Positions 1 through 5,470 of a stretch of 5,470 bases of DNA are shown here, piece by piece (the first letter of the stretch is position 1; each line of letters starts with the position of its first letter). The notes beneath the pieces are model-generated. The model had not been told where the DNA came from. It made no database searches and saw only the letters and a list, made by a program, of their open reading frames with translations. Source of the DNA: an uncultured Oscillospiraceae bacterium (lineage in GTDB: Bacteria; Bacillota; Clostridia; Oscillospirales; Oscillospiraceae); NCBI GenBank assembly GCA_900754515.1, contig CAAEDD010000198.1:1-5470 (forward strand), given 5' to 3'. A program made the translations under genes and the position numbers.

Positions 1-189
1 ACAGATGTTAAGGCGGCAGTTGACAAGGTAGCAGAAAGTCTTGGCAATGATGGACGAATTCTTGTAAGAGAAAGCGGAACAGAGCCGGTTGTAAGAGTTA
101 TGGTTGAGGCTGGCACTCACGAAGAATGTGAGAAATATGTTGATGATGTAATAGCAGTAATCAAAGAAAAAGGTTATGCGGTAGAATAA
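1..189 (+). CDS. glmM: Phosphoglucosamine mutase GlmM, C-terminal end only (partial)
   Basis: The window opens in frame 1 inside this gene; 62 codons and a TAA stop remain. GlmM converts glucosamine-6-phosphate to glucosamine-1-phosphate in the cytoplasm, on the route to UDP-GlcNAc and peptidoglycan. What is visible is the last domain of the alpha-D-phosphohexomutase fold. The substrate phosphate-binding loop R-E-S-G-T-E-P lies at about residues 23-29 of the fragment and is followed by VVRVMVEA. That version of the loop is typical of GlmM rather than of ManB/Pgm enzymes. The ending (KEKGYAVE) is of normal family length, so the gene is complete at its 3' end and cut only by the window edge. 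A strong terminator starts 9 bases after the stop, so this is the last gene of its transcription unit. Composition is AT-rich, like the next two genes. Confidence 0.93.
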   Translation, partial: TDVKAAVDKVAESLGNDGRILVRESGTEPVVRVMVEAGTHEECEKYVDDVIAVIKEKGYAVE

Positions 190-197
190 ATTAACGA

Positions 198-242
198 CCC
201 TGTTAATAAGATGATAACAAGTCTTATTAACAGGGATTTTTT
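198..242 (+). terminator. Intrinsic terminator after glmM
   Basis: A perfect 14-bp stem (198-211 pairing with 222-235: CCCTGTTAATAAGA and TCTTATTAACAGGG) closes a 10-base loop and is followed, after one A, by six T residues (237-242). This is a textbook Rho-independent terminator on the plus strand. The first in-frame ATG of the next reading frame (243-245) abuts the T-run, so that ATG is very unlikely to be the translation start of the next gene. Confidence 0.93.
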
Positions 243-284
243 ATGGGAAGTTATCAGCAGTTTAAGTATAAGAAGCATTTTATT

Positions 285-290
285 AGGAAA
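285..290 (+). promoter_or_regulatory. Ribosome binding site deciding the start of the PrcB-like lipoprotein gene
   Basis: AGGAAA lies 9 bases before the ATG at 300, whereas the upstream in-frame ATG at 243 has only terminator sequence before it. This moves the start from 243 to 300. A weak -10-like hexamer (TATAAG, 267-272) just upstream would also leave a leader starting after the ATG at 243, but it has no convincing -35. Confidence 0.6.
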
Positions 291-299
291 AATGTCTTT

Positions 300-719
300 A
301 TGAGAAAGCATATGTTTCTTAATATCACGGTTGTAGTGGCACTTATGCTTGCAATAAGCTTTTGTATGGCGTGTTCAGGTGGTCAGGCAGATAATCACGA
401 GAAGATTGACTATACAGTTGTTGAGAACGAAGATTTACCAATAGAATTAAAGAAGCTAATAGACAATAAGAAGCAGACCACCTTAAGACTGACTTATACA
501 ACAAAGGACTATACCTATATTGTTGCAGGATATGGAACTAAGGAGACGTCTGGATACAGCATAAGAGTAGATGATGTATATGTGAGTGGTAATGCGGTAT
601 ATGCAGATTTTAAGCTTATAGGACCAGCAGAGGGCGAGCAGGTAAATGAAGTAAGCACAACTCCATATATTGTGTTGAAATATGAAAAACGTGACGAGTC
701 AGTAGTGTTCAAGATGTAG
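300..719 (+). CDS. PrcB-domain lipoprotein (protease complex subunit PrcB family-like)
   Basis: The protein is 139 residues from the ATG at 300; a later ATG at 312 is also possible. The N-terminus is a signal sequence: R-K-H, then a hydrophobic run (about residues 6-22) ending in F-C-M-A-C-S-G-G. Cys25 is the likely lipidated residue, so the mature protein would be tethered outside the cytoplasmic membrane. The lipobox is atypical, with Cys-Met at -3/-2 instead of Leu-Ser/Ala. The second half (about residues 70-139) resembles the PrcB C-terminal domain: a strand YTYIVAGYG, then a turn with K-E-T-S-G-Y-S-I, a V-S-G-N-A-V strand, and a final T-P-Y-I-V-L-K-Y strand. PrcB was named for a subunit of a Treponema denticola surface protease complex; the function of stand-alone Clostridia members is not known to me. 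The family call is from pattern memory, not a search. It stands between a terminator and a 151-base gap, probably as a single-gene unit. Confidence 0.72.
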   Translation: MRKHMFLNITVVVALMLAISFCMACSGGQADNHEKIDYTVVENEDLPIELKKLIDNKKQTTLRLTYTTKDYTYIVAGYGTKETSGYSIRVDDVYVSGNAVYADFKLIGPAEGEQVNEVSTTPYIVLKYEKRDESVVFKM

Positions 720-721
720 AT

Positions 722-746
722 TATAATATGCAGATGAAATATTATA
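722..746. repeat. Short AT-rich inverted repeat after the PrcB-like gene
   Basis: TATAATAT (722-729) is mirrored by ATATTATA (739-746) around a 9-base loop, 3 bases after the stop. It has no G/C pairs and no T-run, so it would be a weak terminator at best. The rest of the gap to 858 is AT-rich and shows no promoter I can defend. Confidence 0.3.
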
Positions 747-858
747 GATTAAACGATATATAAACACTTTGCAGTCAGATTATTAATAAAAGAGAATAAC
801 AGCAGATTAAGTAATATGCTTAGGAAAGAGTGCATATATTGAATAAGAAATGTATATT

Positions 859-864
859 GGGAGG
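859..864 (+). promoter_or_regulatory. Ribosome binding site deciding a GTG start for the DUF3794 gene
   Basis: GGGAGG lies 6 bases before a GTG at 871-873. The only upstream in-frame ATG (850) would place this Shine-Dalgarno inside the coding sequence and has no comparable site before it. GTG at 871 is therefore the better start, removing 7 residues. Confidence 0.72.
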
Positions 865-870
865 TCTGTT

Positions 871-1839
871 GTGAATCTTAAACACGAAAATATTCACGAA
901 TATGTTATAAAATGTACTAATACAACCCAGATTACTCTTGATGATGATTTTAATGTTATGGATAGCAAACCGGATATTGATTTAATTGTCAAAGAATGGG
1001 GAATGGCAGTAGTTAACGGTGTGAGGGTTAATCAGGATAAAGCCCAGATTGACGGAACACTTGTATTTGCGATTATGTATACAGGAAGCAGTGAGAACGA
1101 TAAAAGATTTATACCGGTAAGAATGGATGGTTCACTTAATTTTCTTGAAAATGTCAATCTGTCGTGTGATGCTACAGGGCTTGATGTAAATTGCAAGGCA
1201 CAGCTTGAGGATCTGACAATTAAATCCATTAATTCAAGAAAGATAAGTGTAAAGGCAATTGTGGCTTTGACGGTAACATGTGAGGAGATTAAGAATATTT
1301 CCATATCAACAGGAATTGAGGACGGTGACTGTAACGCAGAACTTTTGTTAAAGGATTTTGAATATGTGCAGGCTGACGTTAATATGAAAGATAACTTAAG
1401 AATTAAGGAAACTGTGTCAGTTCCTAATGGAAAGGCAGATATAGGAAGTCTTGTATGGGACGATGTAGATGTAAGAAATGTCAACACAAGAATGACAGAG
1501 GATGGACTAAGTGTAAGCGGTGAGCTGAATGTATTTATTATGTATATTGCTGATGATGAGGCAGGACAGGTGCAATGGTATGAAACAAGCACACCATTTA
1601 CTGGAATAATAGATGTGAGCGGAGCAATGCTTATGTTTACCTGTCTTTCCTCCGCGGGCTTGTCCCTTGGAAGATACCTGGATGTTAATAAGACGCCGCT
1701 CAGCGGGAAAAGTTCCGGCTATCCAATTATTTTTTCTTCTCCCCTCTCTTTCCGAAGTTACGGGCCAGCAGATAAGGGAGGCTTATTACCAAGGTTATAT
1801 CATGGATTTCACGGCTGCGGCAGAGTGTGCAGGTATTAA
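871..1839 (+). CDS. DUF3794 (SPOCS) domain protein, truncated and running into unrelated sequence
   Basis: From GTG 871 the frame gives 322 residues. The first ~252 look like the N-terminal part of the two- or three-domain DUF3794 proteins common in Lachnospiraceae. Domain 1 spans about residues 17-138, beginning Q-I-T-L-D-D-D-F and including the repeat-type strands IDGTLVFAIMY and KISVKAIVALTVTCEEI. A second copy starts near residue 167 with L-R-I-K-E-T-V-S-V-P and the matching strands VSGELNVFIMYIADD and TPFTGIIDVSGA. DUF3794/SPOCS domains occur in spore-coat-associated proteins, often with a C-terminal LysM peptidoglycan-binding domain. No LysM is present here. After Ala252 (base 1626) the second domain stops abruptly. 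The remaining 70 residues are low-similarity, Ser/Gly/Pro/Leu-rich sequence ending HGCGRVCRY, encoded by DNA of different composition. I infer this tail is not native, so the gene is 3'-truncated by recombination or by misassembly. Confidence 0.75.
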   Translation: MNLKHENIHEYVIKCTNTTQITLDDDFNVMDSKPDIDLIVKEWGMAVVNGVRVNQDKAQIDGTLVFAIMYTGSSENDKRFIPVRMDGSLNFLENVNLSCDATGLDVNCKAQLEDLTIKSINSRKISVKAIVALTVTCEEIKNISISTGIEDGDCNAELLLKDFEYVQADVNMKDNLRIKETVSVPNGKADIGSLVWDDVDVRNVNTRMTEDGLSVSGELNVFIMYIADDEAGQVQWYETSTPFTGIIDVSGAMLMFTCLSSAGLSLGRYLDVNKTPLSGKSSGYPIIFSSPLSFRSYGPADKGGLLPRLYHGFHGCGRVCRY

Positions 1840-1846
1840 AGCCTAA
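1619..1846 (+). pseudogene. Possible 3' fragment of an unidentified gene, in a different frame from the DUF3794 tail
   Basis: A second plus-strand frame is open from just after a TGA (1616-1618) to a TAA at 1844-1846. Its last ~30 residues look protein-like: SLSEVTGQQIREAYYQGY followed by IMDFTAAAECAGIKA. The final part has the spacing of a helix-turn-helix (T-A-A-A-x-x-A-G-I), as in terminase small subunits or transposon-associated DNA-binding proteins, but I cannot name a family. It ends 36 bases before the convergent peptidase stop, a natural spacing for two tail-to-tail genes. Its composition matches the right part of the window. Inference: the 3' end of the neighbour of the peptidase gene in the donor genome, its 5' part lost at the junction. 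It could equally be non-coding sequence that is open by chance. Confidence 0.3.
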
Positions 1847-1882
1847 ATCTCTTATCTACATTGATTTTGCATAGCCTGTAAC

Positions 1883-3589
1883 TCATCCCGCCGCGGTTTG
1901 GATCAGAACGCTTTCAAGGCAGTAAAGCGCTTGTTCCACGCGGCCATCGTCAAAGGGGCTTTGCAGGCCGGCTTCCTCTATTGCAGGCATAAGGCTTTCA
2001 TAGGTTCTCGGCAGCATATCCATATATCTTTCCAGCCCCTGTCCTCTGTTCTCCTGTTCAAGGGCAAATATCTGTATTGCAATATCGTTTGTGACCGGAT
2101 AGCTGATCACATAAAAAGGGGTCTCAAAGAGATGAGTAATATTTATCCAGCCAAGCCCCTGCTCCGGTTCTCTGCCGTCACAAAGTCCGTAATCAGCGCT
2201 TATCTCCAGGTACAGATCATTAATATTCTCTACAGTCAGTTCTTCATCTGGCAGTTCAAATACCCTGCTCTCGAATTCGGCAATGGCAGCCTGGCCCACG
2301 TAAAGCTCCAGAGTATCCAGAGCCTTATACAGCAACAGCTCTTCCTGAGTCTCGTTGTCCATGGCACCGTCAAGATAGAACAGTATCAGATATTCCATTG
2401 ACTGAGAGAAACACTCGGCCAGGTCTATGGTCTCATAGGCGTTGTAGTTTACGTATGCATCGGTAAAGTGGCCGAACTCATGGGCAAACCCCAGTACATC
2501 CGACTGATCTCCGTAAGGGCTGAGAAACAGGAAGGGCGCACCATAGTCCGTCAGATATGCCTGGAAAGACATTGCGGCCTTGTGGGGGCGCAGCTCGATA
2601 TCGTAAAGCTTGTGATCTTCCATGTATCTATAGCTTTCCAGTATATTCTCACCCATGTTTTCGGCGGCAGCAGACAAAATACCGCTGAGTGTGTCCGCGG
2701 GCATATATTTCCAGGATATATGGCTGTAGGGCATGGCTGACATGATCTCCATATAAAAGGGCCCCATATATTTCTTTATATCTTCCAGATATTCCGCTGC
2801 CTGTTCCGGGCTGTAGTCTCTCTCAAAGGCCACCGTATACTGCATCTGCTCATAGCTGTCATAGCCCAGCAGCCGGGCCTGTTCCCGGCGCAGTTTTACC
2901 AGCTGGGCATAAATGTCCCCAAGAAGCGGGTTGTATTGCTCAAAGTAAGCGCCCATAGCCTCATATATCTGTAATCCCTCCGCCTCGTTCAGATATTCCT
3001 GATAGCTGACTCTCTGGCCGTTGAGCTCTATATATGGGTCGGCAATCAAACTGCGGTACTGGTTTATAAGCTGATTTTCCTGACGATAGAGCTCATATAT
3101 TTCCTCCGACTGTTCATCTCCCCCCTGGCCTCCGTATTGGCTGATAAAGCCATCCCAGAAAAAGAGGTAGTCCATAACCGGTGCATACATGGAGTCAGCG
3201 CAGCTTTTGTACATCTCTTCCACCAGCTGCTGCATTCTGGGTCGGTTCTCCAGGCACCAAGCATACTCCTCGCTGTAAAAACCATCTGTCATATCCTGGC
3301 AGTTTCTAATATCCGCCAGTGTAAACATCGTTTCGTAGCTGTAATAGCAGTCGTAGCAGTTGTTTATCAATTCGGTCAGAGTGGACGGCAGGCACAGGCG
3401 GCCCAGAGCCTGTTCCAGCTGAGCCACTGCCTGCTCCATCTCTCCCACGTCCGGCCGTTCATAGACAATATCCTCAAAGGTCTCCGTCTCTCCAAGCCCT
3501 GCGGGGGCTTCATCCGTCACTGCCCCGCAACCGGCCAGCAGCAACACAGCCAGAAGAAGCGCCAGTATTTTAGTCAGCTTTTTTGTCAT
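1883..3589 (-). CDS. Lipoprotein zinc metallopeptidase, M3 (oligoendopeptidase) type
   Basis: The protein is 568 residues. It opens with a clear lipoprotein signal: M-T-K-K, a Leu/Ala-rich core, and lipobox L18-A-G-C21. It should be anchored on the outer face of the membrane, unlike cytosolic PepF. The zinc site is H370-E-F-G-H374, with E371 as catalytic base. About 18 residues later, D-L-A-E392-C-F-S-Q-S-M-E aligns with the M3 segment D-F-V-E-F-P-S-Q-L-M-E, making E392 the third zinc ligand. Near the C-terminus H486-L-F-E-T-P-F-Y-V-I-S-Y matches the M3 substrate-side His/Tyr motif. The 340 residues before the site are mostly helical and acidic, as in M3 enzymes, and full length is normal for the family. 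It differs in having Asp377 where M3 has the final His of HExGHxxH. Inferred role: cleavage of oligopeptides outside the membrane. ATG 3589 is preceded by GGGG (3599-3602) at 9 bases. It is transcribed divergently from the pyrophosphatase gene; no terminator is evident after its stop. Confidence 0.87.
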   Translation of the reverse strand: MTKKLTKILALLLAVLLLAGCGAVTDEAPAGLGETETFEDIVYERPDVGEMEQAVAQLEQALGRLCLPSTLTELINNCYDCYYSYETMFTLADIRNCQDMTDGFYSEEYAWCLENRPRMQQLVEEMYKSCADSMYAPVMDYLFFWDGFISQYGGQGGDEQSEEIYELYRQENQLINQYRSLIADPYIELNGQRVSYQEYLNEAEGLQIYEAMGAYFEQYNPLLGDIYAQLVKLRREQARLLGYDSYEQMQYTVAFERDYSPEQAAEYLEDIKKYMGPFYMEIMSAMPYSHISWKYMPADTLSGILSAAAENMGENILESYRYMEDHKLYDIELRPHKAAMSFQAYLTDYGAPFLFLSPYGDQSDVLGFAHEFGHFTDAYVNYNAYETIDLAECFSQSMEYLILFYLDGAMDNETQEELLLYKALDTLELYVGQAAIAEFESRVFELPDEELTVENINDLYLEISADYGLCDGREPEQGLGWINITHLFETPFYVISYPVTNDIAIQIFALEQENRGQGLERYMDMLPRTYESLMPAIEEAGLQSPFDDGRVEQALYCLESVLIQTAAG

Positions 3590-3659
3590 ATATTCTTACC
3601 CCATCCTGTCTGTGGCCTTTGAAGGCTTTCCATATATTTTATGTGTTTTCCGTGTGTAT

Positions 3660-3688
3660 ATAATAGCCGCAAATTCTCTTTCTGCCTA
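3660..3688 (-). promoter_or_regulatory. Probable sigma-A-type promoter of the M3 peptidase gene
   Basis: Read on the minus strand, TAGGCA (3688-3683; 4 of 6 to TTGACA) and TATTAT (3665-3660; 5 of 6 to TATAAT) are separated by exactly 17 bases (3682-3666). Transcription would start about 65 bases before the ATG at 3589, leaving a leader that contains the Shine-Dalgarno. Confidence 0.55.
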
Positions 3689-3703
3689 TAGCCCGGAGCT
3701 AGT

Positions 3704-3720
3704 TTGTAGAAATTGTATCA
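3704..3720. promoter_or_regulatory. Degenerate second copy of the operator-like palindrome
   Basis: TTGTAGAA (3704-3711) is identical to the left arm of the palindrome at 3757-3775. After one base, TTGTATCA (3713-3720) matches the right arm TTCTACAA at 5 of 8 positions. The two centres (3712 and 3766) are 54 bases apart, close to five helical turns. The site lies between the two divergent promoters, so a protein bound to both could influence both genes. Inferred only. Confidence 0.4.
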
Positions 3721-3751
3721 TAAACTTGATGTGAAGAATGAAATATTTGGC

Positions 3752-3780
3752 TTGAAATTGTAGAACTTCTACAATATAAT
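3752..3780 (+). promoter_or_regulatory. Strong sigma-A promoter of the pyrophosphatase gene
   Basis: TTGAAA (3752-3757; 5 of 6 to consensus) and a perfect TATAAT (3775-3780) are separated by 17 bases, the optimum. The predicted transcription start near 3787 is only about 5 bases before the ATG at 3792 but 26 before the ATG at 3813, which supports the latter as the start codon. Confidence 0.85.
3757..3775. promoter_or_regulatory. Perfect 19-base palindrome filling the promoter spacer (putative operator)
   Basis: ATTGTAGAA-C-TTCTACAAT has 9-bp perfect arms around a single C. Its core (3758-3774) is exactly the 17 bases between -35 and -10 of the pyrophosphatase promoter. A dimeric repressor bound here would block RNA polymerase directly. 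The motif does not match boxes I know well (Fur, PerR, CopY/BlaI, LexA), so I cannot name the regulator. It is not a terminator: it has no GC-rich stem or T-run. Confidence 0.65.
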
Positions 3781-3800
3781 CGAATATACCAATGAGCAAT

Positions 3801-3806
3801 GGAGGA
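3801..3806 (+). promoter_or_regulatory. Ribosome binding site deciding the pyrophosphatase start
   Basis: GGAGGA lies 6 to 7 bases before the ATG at 3813. The in-frame ATG at 3792 lies upstream of this site and would be nearly leaderless, so it is rejected as the start. Confidence 0.85.
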
Positions 3807-3812
3807 TCCTCA

Positions 3813-5426
3813 ATGAACGAAATCTATGTCACCGGGCACCGCAACCCGGATACGGACTCTATCGTAGCCGCAATGGCTTACGCCAATCTGCGAAATGCCC
3901 TGGGTGACCGGGAATATACCGCTGTCCGCATAGGCTCGGTAAATGATGAGACCTTGAATATGCTCAATCGTTTTGGATTTGAAGCGCCAAAATATGTAAA
4001 AAATATGCGAACCCAAGTCTGCGACCTGAATTATGACCGTCCTCCGGAGCTGCATTGTTCAGTGCCGCTGGAGCTGGCCTGGCAGTCAATGCGCGACGGC
4101 CAGGTAGCAACAATCCCTATTCTGAATGACGACGGTACACTTTACGGCATTCTGTCCGCCGGAGACGTGGCCTCCTATGATCTGCGCACGGTATATGAAA
4201 ACCACGTGGATCAGCTGCCGCTGTTCAATCTGATAAGCGTTCTGGAGGGCAATCTGGTAAATGAGTTTGCCGAGACTTCCAATTCCATCTCCGGCAAGGT
4301 GCAGATAGCCGTACCCAAGAGTTTTTCCGACGGTGGCGTGTTCTCCGATGACAGTATACTTATCTGCGGCGATCAGCCGGAAGTGATAAAGGCCGCTCTT
4401 GCCGCTCAGGTGCCCTGTCTTATAATCTGCCAGTCGGAAATTGCCCCGGAACTTGAGAACAGTGCAGGACACACATGCATCATCTCCACGCCCCTGGACG
4501 CCCGCCAGGCCGCCCGGCTCATATATCAGGCAGTGCCCGTCATGCGGCTTTGCCACACAGAGGGCATTGTAAGTTTTCACCTAAGCGATTATCTGGACGA
4601 TGTAAAGGAGACCCTGCTCTCCAGCCGCTATCGTTGTTACCCTGTTCTGGATGAAAACGAGAAAGTAGTGGGAACTCTGTCCCGCTTCCATCTGCTGCGC
4701 CCACGGCGCAAGCGGGTGGTACTGGTAGATCACAATGAAGCTTCCCAGTCGGTTTCCGGCTTGGATCAGGTGGAAATTCTGGAGATAATTGATCACCACC
4801 GCCTCGCTGATATTCAGACCCGCCAGCCCATCTCCGTCCGAAACGAGCCGGTGGGCAGCACCAACACCATCATCACCGCCATGTATCAGGAGCATGGGGT
4901 CATGCCCTCCCCCGCCATGGCCGGGCTCATGGCCGCCGCCATTCTGTCGGACACGGTCATGTTCAAATCCCCCACCTGCACCAAGCGGGACAAGGCCATG
5001 GCCGAACGGCTGGCCCGCATCGCCAACATATCTCTCAAAGAGCTGGGCAAGGAGCTGTTCTCCGCCTCCGGCGCTGAAGACAGGAGCGCTGAAGAGCTGT
5101 TTATGTCCGACTATAAGCAGTTCCATATTGCCGAGAAGGACATCGGCGTCAGCCAGATAACCTGCATAGACTCCGCCCGGCTGCTGGATCGCAGAGACGA
5201 GTTTATGGAGACTATGAACTCCCTGCGCAGCAAGTACGGTTTTGACATAATAATCCTCATGATAACCGACGTATTGCTGGAGGGCTCACATCTGTTGTAT
5301 GCCGGCAGCGACGACATTATCCAGCAGGCTTTCAACGTGCAGCCCAAAGATAATCACATCTTTCTGCCAAAAGTCATGAGCCGCAAAAAGCAGATCATCC
5401 CCATGCTTACCGCTCTCTGGGGCTGA
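3813..5426 (+). CDS. ppaC: Family II manganese-dependent inorganic pyrophosphatase with CBS-DRTGG-CBS regulatory insert
   Basis: The 537-residue cytosolic enzyme hydrolyses pyrophosphate to two phosphates (EC 3.6.1.1), pulling biosynthetic reactions forward. The DHH domain is split by an insert. Motif G-H9-R-N-P-D13-T-D15-S opens the protein. V-D306-H-N-E, I-I-D-H328-H329-R, the E-P-V-G-S-T-N-T segment and L-S-D380-T follow the insert. By comparison with Bacillus family II enzymes, H9, D13, D15, D306, H328 and D380 would be the metal ligands, and all are present. The DHHA2 domain ends with the substrate-binding motif S523-R-K-K-Q-I-I-P. The insert contains CBS1 (about 66-124), a DRTGG-like domain (about 145-235) and CBS2 (about 244-295). 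In characterised CBS-PPases of Clostridia, AMP and ADP inhibit, while ATP and diadenosine polyphosphates activate; I infer the same here. Length is normal for the CBS-containing class, and nothing is missing. It has its own promoter with a palindromic operator candidate and is divergent from the M3 peptidase gene. No terminator is visible before the window ends. Confidence 0.95.
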   Translation: MNEIYVTGHRNPDTDSIVAAMAYANLRNALGDREYTAVRIGSVNDETLNMLNRFGFEAPKYVKNMRTQVCDLNYDRPPELHCSVPLELAWQSMRDGQVATIPILNDDGTLYGILSAGDVASYDLRTVYENHVDQLPLFNLISVLEGNLVNEFAETSNSISGKVQIAVPKSFSDGGVFSDDSILICGDQPEVIKAALAAQVPCLIICQSEIAPELENSAGHTCIISTPLDARQAARLIYQAVPVMRLCHTEGIVSFHLSDYLDDVKETLLSSRYRCYPVLDENEKVVGTLSRFHLLRPRRKRVVLVDHNEASQSVSGLDQVEILEIIDHHRLADIQTRQPISVRNEPVGSTNTIITAMYQEHGVMPSPAMAGLMAAAILSDTVMFKSPTCTKRDKAMAERLARIANISLKELGKELFSASGAEDRSAEELFMSDYKQFHIAEKDIGVSQITCIDSARLLDRRDEFMETMNSLRSKYGFDIIILMITDVLLEGSHLLYAGSDDIIQQAFNVQPKDNHIFLPKVMSRKKQIIPMLTALWG

Positions 5427-5470
5427 CGTCGGAACAAATTCCATATCCTTCGCAGCGGCGGGAACTCCTA

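Noticed and set aside
244..272. Possible promoter TGGGAA-17-TATAAG before the PrcB-like gene
   Set aside because: The -35 is poor (3 of 6) and overlaps the end of the terminator. The -10-like hexamer alone is not enough to call it.
769..797. Possible promoter TTGCAG-17-GAGAAT before the DUF3794 gene
   Set aside because: Only 3 of 6 and 4 of 6 matches in very AT-rich DNA where such matches occur by chance.
1032..1592. Minus-strand frame antisense to the DUF3794 gene
   Set aside because: It lies wholly within the DUF3794 coding part and its Ser/Thr/Leu-rich translation has no recognisable domain or ribosome binding site.
1620..1890. Insertion sequence or integration site at the junction
   Set aside because: I looked for terminal inverted repeats, a target duplication, a transposase fragment and a tRNA end around the break and found none convincing.
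1898..2401. Plus-strand frame antisense to the M3 peptidase gene
   Set aside because: It is a shadow of the peptidase gene: no motif, no plausible start site, and the opposite strand encodes conserved M3 features throughout.
2018..3640. Recurrent CATATAT motifs across the peptidase gene and its leader
   Set aside because: Most fall where Tyr-Met or Ile-Tyr codons are read on the minus strand. Spacing is irregular and there is no repeat unit, so it is codon usage rather than a repeat array.
4581..5126. Long minus-strand open frame antisense to the pyrophosphatase gene
   Set aside because: It overlaps a clearly real gene with intact catalytic motifs. Its Gly/His-rich translation is the complement of GC-biased third positions, and no start signal or family feature is seen.

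Overview
The window reads as a piece of a gut-type Clostridia (Firmicutes) genome, but its two parts have clearly different base composition. Bases 1 to about 1626 are AT-rich (for example 15 G+C in the 60 bases 901-960), with AGA/AGG arginine codons and gene content typical of Lachnospiraceae: the tail of the phosphoglucosamine mutase gene glmM, a strong intrinsic terminator, a small PrcB-domain lipoprotein, and a DUF3794 (SPOCS) protein. From about 1630 onward the sequence is much richer in G+C (40 of the 60 bases 4501-4560), with many CGC/CGG, CTG and CCG codons.

The change falls inside the DUF3794 gene. Its family resemblance stops near base 1626, in the middle of the second repeat-like domain. 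The frame then runs on through unrelated sequence to a stop at 1837-1839. This is either a real recombination or insertion that truncated the gene, or an assembly misjoin between two genomes. Between the break and 1882 a second + strand frame is open to a stop at 1844-1846. It looks like the 3' end of another, unidentified gene convergent with the peptidase gene.

The right part holds a divergent gene pair. On the minus strand (1883-3589) is a lipoprotein zinc peptidase of the M3 type, with HEFGH and a downstream E-x-x-SQ-x-ME segment. On the plus strand (3813-5426) is a family II (DHH/DHHA2) manganese-dependent inorganic pyrophosphatase carrying a regulatory CBS-DRTGG-CBS insert. The 220-base region between them holds a good sigma-A-type promoter for each gene. 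The pyrophosphatase promoter is unusual: the whole 17-base spacer between its perfect -10 and near-perfect -35 is a palindrome, TTGTAGAA-C-TTCTACAA, which looks like a repressor operator. A degenerate second copy lies 54 bases upstream, between the two promoters.

The genes are functionally ordinary: cell-wall precursor synthesis, envelope and sporulation-associated proteins, peptide hydrolysis outside the membrane, and pyrophosphate removal. The points that deserve attention are the compositional junction, the unidentified fragment beside it, and the operator-like palindrome. I see no RNA gene, CRISPR array, insertion sequence or complete mobile element. The last 44 bases (5427-5470) hold nothing I can identify.
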